NCBI GenBank assembly: GCA_947034885.2 | Contig: OX344750.2 | Span: 40,782,821-40,846,820 of the forward strand | Direction of reading: 5' to 3' | DNA: 64,000 nucleotides | Source of the DNA: Thuidium tamariscinum | Taxonomy: Eukaryota; Streptophyta; Bryopsida; Hypnales; Thuidiaceae | Shown here: positions 54,301 through 64,000 of the stretch, piece by piece | How positions within the stretch are numbered: the stretch's first letter is position 1 | How the letters are laid out: every line of letters starts with the position of its first letter | The notes under the pieces: generated by a model | What the model was told of the DNA's origin: nothing | The model's input: only the letters and a program-made list of their open reading frames with translations | Databases searched by the model: none | Translations under genes and position numbers: made by a program

Positions 54301-56599
54301 AAAAATATTCGTGTTCAAGATGAATATGGGTAGACTCCAAATGATCTTGCTATATTTCAATATAATTTACAAAATTAATATAAAGCTCTTATTCCTAAAA
54401 CAACCCAGGGTGTGTGTAAAAATCATCCTTTTGGTATAATTACTATTAAAAAATTGCATTTTAGGTGACAAGCCCGAAGTTTTTGAATGGATTTTAGGTG
54501 ATGTCTAATGCAACAATTCAATATTTTCAACTTTTCATGTCAACATTGTTGCCATTAAAACATGGACTTGTAGCATTAAACATCACCTAAAATCCATTCA
54601 AAAAAATTGCATTTGCCACCTAAGATGAAAGTCTCTCATAGTGAAGAATTTGAATCATCTACTTAGAAAACCCGATGGCATTTATTGGAGGTCAAACTAT
54701 TGTGCAAGACCTCCCCTTTTGACACAAACTTTTTAGGATCAACAATTGTATATAATTCTATCTTACATGGAGAGATCTTTTGTCATGGAGAGGAAACTTT
54801 TGATCCGTAGTATTGTTCCATGGTTAAAATCTTCCTTTTAAAAGTTTGATAATGTAAAAAGTCATCAATATTGAGAATACATGAAAAATGTCGTCTTTAT
54901 TAATTGTGTGGTTCTTTCTTGATGTGAGTTGATGTGAGTCCATGTTTGCTATGTAATTATATTGGTAGGTATGCTTATTTGAGATAGCTAACATAGCAAA
55001 ACATTTGAACTTTCAAAAATGCTAATGTATACAAATTTGACATCAAGTCATTTAAATTCTTTGAAGATTATGTTTTCTCAATTGTTTGATGTTTCATTTT
55101 TCTACTAAAAAAATGCTAAACTTATCTTTATTTGTATGCATAAAGTGAATGGATGTCAAATTATAATCATGGACTAAGATGAATTATTGTAGCTTACAAT
55201 GAAAAAATATTATTGTTGTAGTAATTGAATTAGGTTGGTCTTTGCAATGTTTAAAATGAAATATTAAAATAATCTTTCTATCAATGTATATCATGGATAG
55301 GGAATTTGAACCTATATACACAGCAAGACTAATGGAAATCCAATATCGAACAAAAACTATTCATCTAAAAGAGCCTATTGATAGAAGGAAAAGGAAAGAC
55401 TTTAATCCAAGCGTTCAGTCCCTAGGGGTACGAATGGGCTTTGATAGCGGAAGTGATCTCACTTATTTGACAAAGAAAATATACAATGATGTTGTAAAAG
55501 TTGTGAGTTTTGTCCTAGCCTTAACTTGTATTATCTTTTATTTGTTCTTTTTTGGTGCATAAAATCAACCTAATCTTCTCAACCAAACTTGCCAAGAATA
55601 CAAGGATAGGAATTGCCTAGTCTACTTTTCTAGGGCACTTTTGATTCAATTTCAATTTTTTATTCTTTCAGTCCCTAGTAGAATTGTGAAAATAATTTGC
55701 GTGGTGCTCTAATATGATAAAATTTATAGATTTTTCAATTAGTGTCAAATGAATGTATAGGATACAGCTAGATAATGAAGCTAAATCAAAGGGATATCAA
55801 AGAACAAAAGATTCAAATGAGTTTGTGAAGCATGAGCAAAGAACATGTTGGTTGAATAAAGGGTATGATTTATTTTTCATTGTTGTTGCATATAAGAAAT
55901 TATTAGCAATGATTTTTCCTTGTCATATTAATAATTTATGATTCATTTCCACCTTGTTGGATTTGATCCATTGGTTGCTAGCATATAAAAAGTAATTGTT
56001 TCTTCCAAATTGAATTTGAATAAAATATTTTGTGAAAAGAACAATACTATTTTGAAGTTGAACAAAGAAGAAGAAATACCCTTGAATGAAGTATAATATT
56101 ACTTGACATAAAATGATTCTTTCATGGATTAAAAGACTTGTACATTGATGGATTGTGGTGGTTTTTATATGCAGTCAAAAAATTCCAATTTCAGAGTTTG
56201 GAGACCTTGTCTTTGTATTTGAATCACTTGTTGATGATAGTACTCCTCCAAATATGGTCATCAAGCCACAATACTATATTACTTCACGTGTGTGTATAAG
56301 CTAACTTTTTTTTGGTAGAATTGGATGTTCATACCTTTTCATATAGTAGACTTGAAGTAAAACATGACAATAGATGTACAATTTTGCTTTATCCTCTAAT
56401 TTTGGCTCTAAATCAAAACAATTATCATTAGTGTGTATTTAAGCAAGTTGATACATATCTGCAAAGCTTTATGAACAATTTTTTTTAATATCTCAAAGAT
56501 TTTATCATAATGCAGGGTTCTCAAAGGCATCCAAGAACTTGTTTTAACATGCTTAAGGAAGTAGAATTTGATTATGGCAACATTGGAGGTATGGAATGA
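51392..56599 (+). CDS. Nucellin-like (A1 family) aspartic protease, eight exons, 516 aa as modelled
   Basis: Pepsin-fold endopeptidase of the plant nucellin/atypical A1 type. Modelled exons are 51392-51792, 51917-52043, 52356-52591, 54039-54329, 55301-55502, 55768-55862, 56175-56289 and 56516-56599; all introns are GT-AG, every junction keeps phase and the total is 1551 nt. The N-terminal prosegment-like part has GIVFELFQYNRHP (about 14-26). The first active site is FLHIDTGSGITWVMC (Asp157) and the second GFDSGSDLTYL (Asp400). Between them are LDCRNEELC, the flap region CEFNHEFGDG, FGCADK, and DGLIGLGPHQASWVHQL. Later come TCWLNKG and MVIKPQYYITSR, matching family positions. The flap residue, usually Tyr, is Phe (223), and the second Cys after WVMC is missing. 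The last exon stops soon after DYGNIGG; family-like text continues in another frame. No signal peptide is visible, so the start is uncertain and a 5' exon may be missed. The coding sequence is as AT-rich as its surroundings. It is either a diverged gene or a young pseudogene. Confidence 0.72.
54494..54603. repeat. 110-bp hairpin (MITE-like) in intron 4 of the protease gene
   Basis: The left arm TTGAATGGATTTTAGGTGAT, then GTCTAATGC, pairs with the right arm GCATTAAAC then ATCACCTAAAATCCATTCAA, a nearly perfect stem of about 28 bp. Further GCATTTTAGGTG and TTGCATTTGCCACCTAAG text lies outside both ends. It is non-coding and the class is unknown. Confidence 0.75.
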
Positions 56600-58114
56600 C
56601 TTCAATAATAGAATGATGATGGATGATCTTGGTTATACCATAGTTCCATCTAGGGAGTTAGTAATTGAATATGCATATTATGATGTTCAAACTTCAAGAG
56701 TAATGATCATAAATTTTATTGGACAATTTGAAATTGACAAAATTGCAAATTAATATGGTCGATAATGGCATTTATCTACTATAGGCTTTAGATTTGACAC
56801 TTTGTACATTCATTTCCATCAATAAAATTAATTAAAATATAAATTTTACATTTGACGATTTAGACTATTTTTATGGGTGCAATTACAGCGGAAGTTATGA
56901 AAGGGCACCTCTTCCTCTTCAATGGCATCCTTGATCAAATAGGATGGCGTGCAGTAGAATCTTGTAAGGATTTGAAATGATCCATATAATGCAGAGTTGA
57001 CCTTGTGCAAAGTGGAACATAAAAGAGTTGTTGAATTTAGAATATAGTTCCTTAAATGTAGTTAAGTGACTCGATTTGAATTATCTAATCATTTTTTGTA
57101 AACTAAGAAGACCTCTATATTGGTTGTATTTAGAACTTTGAAAATTCTAAATTAAGATGATGAACAATCTTGAATTTAGGTTGATAGTCCTACAAGTTAT
57201 AGCAATTTACATGTGTCGAGTTGCCATCAAAGCCTTTGATTATTAAAATCAAGCACAAATAAATGTTTCTTCAACATTGTTAATAGCTAAAAAATACAAA
57301 GTTTGTGTAAATGGCTAGTATAAATTAAAATATGGATATTAGTTTTAGGAAGGATAGGCTTAGAGAGAAGATATACGACAAAGAACCTCTAAGCTTAGAT
57401 TTAAGCAAAATTGTAAAAGTAGTTTTAGCTAAGTGTGTGTCATTTGTTAATGGTCATAGGTTTATGATGCTTGATTAATGAAGGCAATCCAATCCTAACC
57501 TTGAAATAGTTTATTAAACTTTACATGTATTTTTGAATTTTTAGAGAAAAATTGAACAATTAATAAGATTTGTGTACATATCAATCACAAAATTGATTGA
57601 ATTTCTAACAACAACAAAACAATCTCTTTTATCATGAGGAATTTTTAATTCATGTAACATTAAAACGACTATAATCTTGAATTTAATAAATTTAATAAAC
57701 TTATTAAATCTAAACAATAGAGAGAAAAAAAAATCACTTTAATTGCTTAGGGAGATTATTCCATATAAACTTAAGGCGATCTTGTAAGTGATATGGATGT
57801 TTTATAAAGGGCTATGAAAATAAAAAAATTAGGAATTAAATCCACTGTATAATTGTAATTTTTGCAAATGGTTTGAAAGAAATACACCTTGTAGTATTGA
57901 ATCTCTCCAAAAACAATATCATCTACCTATCCTATTGTATATCTATACTAAGTATAATTTGTAGATTTATACAAGCATCTTTAGTGTGACCTTTTGCATA
58001 GTATTTAAGTTTTAGCCCATTAACCTCTCTAAGCTCTATTGTCTTTTTAAGAATCAAAATTTTGATTTCTTATTTATTTTGCCTTTGGAAGGTATTTTAA
58101 TCGTTTCATTGCTT

Positions 58115-58560
58115 TTAAACCCTAAAGGACCAAGCTGCGTTTTTTGGCAACATAGCAATTTTGGGTAGCTCACTACAAATTGAGTTTTTATTATTTTTCT
58201 TTGAAATTTTCACACTATTTGTGCCTAAGGAGTAGCTTTAAGACCCAATAATTTCATAACTTTTGAATACATGGTTCAAAAGTTATTACATGATATGTGA
58301 TTTTCATTCCATAGCAAGCAACTTGGGAAACTCAAAATACTTCTTCAAAAATCAATTTCTTTTAAATGAAAAATTGAAATTGATTCTTGAGGTTTATATA
58401 CACATGGAAAGCTTTTAATCATTCCATTTGGATTCATGAGATGAAAGTTATGAGGATTTTTAGTTTGTAGGTAGGTATGATTTTTAAAGACTCCATACCA
58501 AGTTTGGCCATGTAACAAAGCTTATCTATAGGAACTTCTAAGGGAACAAACCCCAAACAA
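58115..58560. repeat. Relative of the 36131 TTAA-type fold-back element
   Basis: The start TTTAAACCCTAAAGGACC and the following GGCAACATAGCAATTTTGGG, GCCTAAGGAGTAG, ACATGGTTCAAAAG and GATATGTGATTTTCATT text run parallel to 36127-36480. The right border was not found. Confidence 0.55.
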
Positions 58561-59689
58561 TCTCTTCTTGTCTTCAAATTTTATCTAATGCACCACTAAC
58601 TAAAATTCTTTGTGACAAAAAATGATTGAACTTCAAAACTAGGATACTGACAATTTGCCAAAAAATATACTAAACTTCATCAAATTATCAATTTTTTTGT
58701 GATATCTTCAAAGATAAATTAATTTTTTTTAAATTTTTCTTACAAACATGTTCATCACAAACTCAAGTCTTCATACAAAAAAATTGCACCTATAAATAAA
58801 TTATATGGCCATGAAACATAAATTGAATTCATTTTTTTATTTAACAAATATTTCAAATCCATAGGCATTAAGATGAAACAATGGCCTATATTGTGAGAAC
58901 CAAAACCATTTGTATCTTTGTCAAATTGTTGATATTTTTAATACTATAAAATGTAAATTTACTTCAATTTTTGCATACAAAAATCTAAAATAATGTATAC
59001 CAACATGCAAAGGCACAAAATGTTTTTTTTGAGTTCTAAGAAAATATTGACAGAAGATATAGTATTTCCAATTTAAAGTCAACAAATTTGAGTTTTAGAG
59101 ATGACTAACTTTGAAACTAATTGTCTTTCAAATTACAACTAATTTTTTTTCAAACTTCCATGGTAATTTGGAGTGTGTTGTACACTACAATTTTGTATTT
59201 ATACTTTTTGACTTTGTCCATTGATGCTCATGGTATGGTTGTCTGAGTGAAATCATAAACACTACTCTATGTATAGGGTAGGATTGGCATATTGTTGCCA
59301 AACATTTCATTAAAGTTCCCAAAGTAGCTTCAACACTTTCAAATTTTAAAAATTCATCATTATACTAGGTAGATTTCAAAAGTATCAAGCTCATAGCTTC
59401 AAATGTCAAGCAAGTTAAGGTGTAAGACAAGCTTTTTATACAAATGGGGTGGTGGGAGGTAGAACAAACCACATGCGACATGTAAATGGTTAGGAATTTA
59501 GGATTAGTAGAAGCTCAACCTCTCATAGTTATATCAAAAGCAAAAATTATGTTCAAAGTACAATTTCAGACCTCATTTAGACATAGTAAAATAATTTTTT
59601 TCAAAAGACTTTGAACTAAGAAAACATTTATAATCAAGTTATCTTTCATTTACACAAAATACTTTGAGAGTTCAGCACTCCATTCAAAA

Positions 59690-59870
59690 GTTATGAGCAA
59701 ACTTCTCAGAGGGTCAAAAGGAATATTTTTTTGACATTTTCAAACATCCTTTTAATTTTGTCCATAGCTTTTTGTGGAGATCCATAATCACAAAAAAAAA
59801 TTGGAGATGAAATTTAGATTGATTTCTCAAATTTTTTTTGGTTTAAATTATTTTGAAGAAAAATAGGGTT
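59690..59870. repeat. Dispersed repeat, second copy of 16390-16600
   Basis: The text TTTTTTTGACATTTTCAAACA, then TTTTGTCCATAGCTTTTTG and GAGATGAAATTTAGATTG, parallels 16420-16535. The borders were not defined. Confidence 0.45.
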
Positions 59871-61429
59871 TGAAATTCTACTTTAGACATAATTCATATG
59901 TTTTTACAATGAGTGGTCAAGCTCTCATATTCACATTATCCCATATTTTTTAAGGATTCAAGAAAAAAAATAGATTTCACTATAAAAACAGCCTCCATCC
60001 TTAATTCTTACTAAATGTTAATATTGAAACCCTTCCATTTTGCCATCAATATTTTTTTGAAGGTAGGTTGTCTTTGGACTACACTTTGATATTCCTAAGC
60101 CTAAAAATGGACATTTTCTTGTTTTACAACAACTTGGTCAAATGATTTTTGCAAAATTTGAAAAAAAAAATGAATTTTTTGGTCATTCTTAAAAGTAATT
60201 CTTATTCACCAATCCTACCTTAGGCTATAGTAACAATACATTGGTTCTATGAATATCTAAAATTTCTAAACTCTTAATGTAAGGTTAGGCAAGAGCATTT
60301 CAATTTCAATATTGATCTTTTAAATCCAAACAAAAAATGGAATTCAAAGACACTACCATAACATTGAGTAGGCATGCATTGTCACTTCCTTGGCCCCATA
60401 AGGCCACAACAGATAGGTATGGAATATTCTACACCCCATCAACAACTAAGTAAAAATATAGAGGTTGCATTCAGTGAGCAAGGTGTATGCATGAAGGAAA
60501 GGCAATGGATATAAAGACTTAATTATTAGATGTTTTGGCAAACAACATTGGCTTCCAGCATCCACAAGATGCAACATTCAAGGCCAATTATAACATAGTC
60601 TATTGATTAGCAATTGTCACAAAGCTATAGAAGTGATGAATGTCAAAATCTTCTCTTCCTTCTTCAATCAAAATTTTTGAACTCAAGATGTAAGAAAATG
60701 TGTCTTTAGAAAAGAAGGAAACATCTTAGAAAGTTACCCTATTTCAACTGGAAGAATTAAGAGTTAGGCTCCAAATATGGTGAATTCCAAACCTTTCAAA
60801 TGCAATGAATACCTAAAATTCATCAAAACTCTTAAGCTTTCTACGATTTTTTGCATTGACTAATTAACAATACTTGGCTTAAGTCATCATCATGTTACTT
60901 GCACATCATTTAAAAATTATAACCACAACCTCCTTATCTTAAAAAAATGAGTAATATACAAAACAAACACTAGCATCAATTGCTTAACCTCTCCTCTAAG
61001 TTATCATATTGAAATTTGACAACGGATAGACAATCTCCATTACAAACAAATAGAATTGTGCATGGGGATGTAGAGAATTTATTTCAAAGGTAACCACAAT
61101 TCACTCCTAGGAAATCACCTATTCATTTTGTAGGTTTATTGTGGTCTATTGTCGAGGTAAGAGGCCTTTGTCTAGGAAAAACTCTCAATTTTGGGTTGCA
61201 ATGAGAATTAGCCTAGAATATGAGGGTACAAGTATGATAATGAGCTACTTCAAAACAAAACAAAAACATTGATTAATTCTTAAAATTTTCATTGACTATA
61301 ATATGGTTGATTCATTTTTAGGATAACCATTTCTAGGGTTAGAATGTAGAAGGTCACTTATTCTAGGGCTCATTCTCAAGAGAATAAAGTTAGCTATGAA
61401 ATGGTGTATTCAAATTTGGAAGAAGATTG

Positions 61430-62150
61430 ACTATTGAATTTATAGTAAAGTGTCAATGGTCTAAAGGTAAAGAGTCTAAGAGTCATCAAATAGAGAACTT
61501 GGCCAATGTAGTAGAGACATGTGATTTTTTCCCTCTTCTTGCTTTGTATCTAGCAACAACTACTAGAATGAACATTTTTCACTTGGATTTGAGCCATTTT
61601 TCAAATTATTTTCCTATTTTCTCTTTTCTTGTGTTCTTATATTCTACCATGTTTGATCTTTAATTTTGACTTTAAATTTTAGATAAATCTCTCATTTATC
61701 TCATATATATATTTTTAATTTAGCAATAAAGTGGTATCTATTGCAAGACCATTTTCTCACTCATCAAAATATAAGATTTGTTTGCATGTATGTGGAACTT
61801 AGTTATTTTGAAAATGAGCATAAAATGTCAATTTTCTAAAATGTTATGTGTCCAAAAGAGCCAATCAAAGAACAATTTTAATTTGTCAAAAAATGGATTT
61901 TCTTACAATAACCTTCACTTATATGCTATAATCTTCCAATCTATAAATTGAATTGAAACCAAACTTTGTAAAGATAATAAGGACTTGATTTTCTATTAGA
62001 TCATGTTGTTAACTTTGCCTAAAAATGACTCATTTCCCATTGAGCTTCAATTCTTGGTAACTTACAAAATTAGGGTCCAAAATTCCCTGAAAGTCAATGA
62101 AAATTTTAAAAGTTAATGTATAGAATTTTGTCATGTGAAGTAAAATAGAT
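61430..62150. repeat. About 700-bp dispersed repeat, inverted copy of 47700-48430
   Basis: It is similar throughout in reverse complement to 47700-48430. The open frame 61427-61663 is part of this repeat. The ends and superfamily are unknown. Confidence 0.55.
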
Positions 62151-62984
62151 TCGATGTATTGATCTATATATCTCTCTCTATGTGTATAAATTTATATTCT
62201 AGATTTATAAATTCAATGTATCAATTATTAAAAGTGATATGTATAAGTCAAGATTATTCAAATTCATAGATTTCATGTATAACTATCATATATAAACAGC
62301 TTATAAATATATATAATGTATATAAAAATAGTTATATATATATATATAAAATCCTTTGCAAAACAACTTGAAATTATAGTCAAACTTCAAGTAAGTACCA
62401 TAGATGTTCCATTGATCAAAATCAAGAATGCTTTAGCTTCATGAAAAGCTAACAAATTTTACTAAATCTTTTTAAAGTTCAAAACAAAAAGATATTACAT
62501 AATTTTTATAGCTTGTTGATGTTTACACTTCCGAATTCAATGCCAGCAATACATTCCTCTACTCCAAAAGATATTTTGGCTTCATAAAAGTTGTAAATAC
62601 TTTGAACCATATCTTTGTAAAAAGCTAAATTTATAATACACATCCTCCCAAAATTTTAGCTTTGAAACTTTAAAAATTCACTTCCAATGCTAAGTCAAAG
62701 TTGGAACCTCTCTCAAAGTCTTGAATTCAACTTCAAATCTAAACTACTTCACTCTCATACTTATAATAGTCTTTTATAACAATAACGGAGTCACACCTTC
62801 TTTAGCTTCCAAAGTTTCTATGAAAAATGGGCACATGGCAATTTTGCAATGGCTTTGGCTTGCATTGGCCCTTGTGCGGTAAAGGCGTGACTAGTCCTAA
62901 TACCAAACTGTAAGTGCTATCACTTTATAAAAAGCTAGTGAATTTTTATACCACTCATCTAAAATTCAAAGTCAAAAACATTCT
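62151..62984. other. AT-rich intergenic stretch, nothing recognised
   Basis: A short TA-rich tract lies at about 62300-62350. No genes or paired repeat ends were seen. Confidence 0.35.
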
Positions 62985-63919
62985 CATTAGAGGACATTTG
63001 AGGGCAATGGAAGACTGCAAGTTCTTTTGGATTCCCAGACTATGGGAATGCACCACATCAACAATTTGATGTGGTTGAGAGACTATCATGTTAAAAAAAT
63101 AATTATTTCTTTAAATTTTATTTATTTTTTAATTGAAAAAAATTGAATTTTTTAATTGGATTTTTGGTTTCTTTAAAAAAATTGAGATTCTTGAAAAAAA
63201 AAAAAAAATTTCAAAAATTCAAAAATTCAGCAATTATAGGCTAATTTATTGTTTTAAGACAATATAGGGAATATGTAGGAGAATGGCCTAAAATGGCCCT
63301 TCTTGGCCTTCAAATGTCTTCTAATGAACCAAACATCTACAACACTTGAACATTTAGCTCTCAAAACTAAGAAGCAATAGGTCCTCTTTCACTTCAACAA
63401 GTGGGTGGTTGATTAGGAACGCCCACAACACAATTGACAATTGTCTTTATATAGGGCAATTGAAATTAACAAACATAACTTTTTCATCTATATTTTAGAT
63501 AGAGCTTGTTATAGCTTTTTCAGTTGCAAAATTAAGGAAAATGTCTTTTCAAAATTTCATTTCAAAACTCAAATACACATACAAATCTCTCCTCAAACTT
63601 ATGGTTAACTCATTAGATGAAGTTTGAGGGCAAGAAGGGACTATTTCAAGATTGTTCCCTTGGCAATTCCTTATATTGTTTAGGAACTACAAACTAGTCC
63701 TAATAACTTGATTTTTTGAAATTTGAAATTTAAAAAAAAATTAAGAAACTCAAAATTAATCTTAAAAAGAAATTGAATTTTTTTTACAATTAATTAATTT
63801 AATTAATATTTGACGTGGCATAGTCTCAGCTAGGTCAGATTGTTGATGTGGCATTGTTCCTAGAATTCCCACAATACAGGAACTTGCAGTCTTTTCTTGC
63901 CCTCAAATTTCATCTAATG
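62985..63919. mobile_element. 935-bp element with long terminal inverted repeats
   Basis: The left arm CATTAGAGGACATTTGAGGG, then AAGACTGCAAGTTC and CACATCAACAATTTGA, pairs with the right arm TCAGATTGTTGATGTGG, then GGAACTTGCAGTC and CCCTCAAATTTCATCTAATG. The arms are about 90 bp with scattered differences. A further copy of the terminal motif lies inside at 63609-63635. The interior is AT-rich and non-coding. No clear target duplication was seen, so the superfamily is unknown. Confidence 0.75.
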
Positions 63920-64000
63920 TCCAAAACAAACTATGAAGGAGGAAGAGAACCTGAATTCCTTACCTTCTTTAAAGGTGCTACATTAGCCCATACTTAAGCT

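Larger units (their letters stand above)
56600..61429. other. Long AT-rich stretch without recognisable genes
   Basis: Immediately after the protease stop, the +1 frame (56568-56753) reads on with protease-like length but no clear motif. Beyond that there is only AT-rich sequence. It includes a relative of the 36131 fold-back element (58115-58560) and of the 16390 repeat (59690-59870). Confidence 0.4.

Noticed and set aside
1-64000. Retroelements (LTR elements or LINEs)
   Set aside because: No reverse transcriptase, integrase, capsid or long terminal direct repeat pattern was recognised in any frame. Absence cannot be proved by eye, because old fragments could be missed.

Overview
This is a very AT-rich eukaryotic nuclear window, most likely from a land plant and possibly a non-seed plant such as a moss (an inference). 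Spliceosomal GT-AG introns interrupt a plant-type aldo-keto reductase, a plant nucellin-like aspartic protease and a soluble glutathione S-transferase-like gene. The repeats include a Stowaway-type MITE with the CTCCCTCCGTCCC terminus typical of plants, and a hAT relic of the DUF4371/zinc-finger type. No operons, CRISPR arrays, rRNA genes or convincing functional tRNA genes were seen.

Four stretches look genic or coding. (1) 8664-12047 holds an unrecognised 165-residue ORF on the plus strand, convergent with an eight-exon GST-like gene on the minus strand (269 aa). One GST exon is a 23-nt microexon that encodes the SHFCEK active-site-like motif. (2) 29153-33501 is a 4.35 kb DNA transposon carrying a pogo/Tigger/jerky-type (HTH-CENPB plus DDE) transposase. 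(3) 42595-44871 is a complete five-exon aldo-keto reductase (316 aa) with the full D-Y-K-H catalytic tetrad. (4) 51392-56599 is an eight-exon aspartic protease-like gene (516 aa as modelled) whose base composition matches the AT-rich background. A decayed hAT transposase (24060-26880) is split by a later insertion.

Most of the rest is repeats, chiefly small non-autonomous DNA elements in families: about 230 bp elements with 9-10 bp target duplications (five copies, Mutator-like); about 220 bp and about 640 bp elements flanked by TTAA (piggyBac-like by target site); about 720-800 bp elements with GGGT(C/G)ATTGCAAGAAACAC ends (five copies); and TA-flanked elements with AGGTAGGAGG ends, two of which share termini with the 4.35 kb transposase-bearing element. 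Two CACTA-type ends, a SINE-like tRNA-derived segment, dispersed duplicate repeats and microsatellites fill the remainder. Several elements sit inside introns or just upstream of genes: a Stowaway MITE in GST intron 7, an inverted repeat upstream of the GST start, a TTAA element about 600 bp upstream of the reductase, and a hairpin in a protease intron.

The host genes are unrelated to each other, and nothing indicates a joint pathway. The reductase and GST families both commonly handle reactive carbonyls and electrophiles in plants, but they lie 30 kb apart and no co-regulation can be seen. All gene models were built by eye from splice signals, phase consistency and family motifs.
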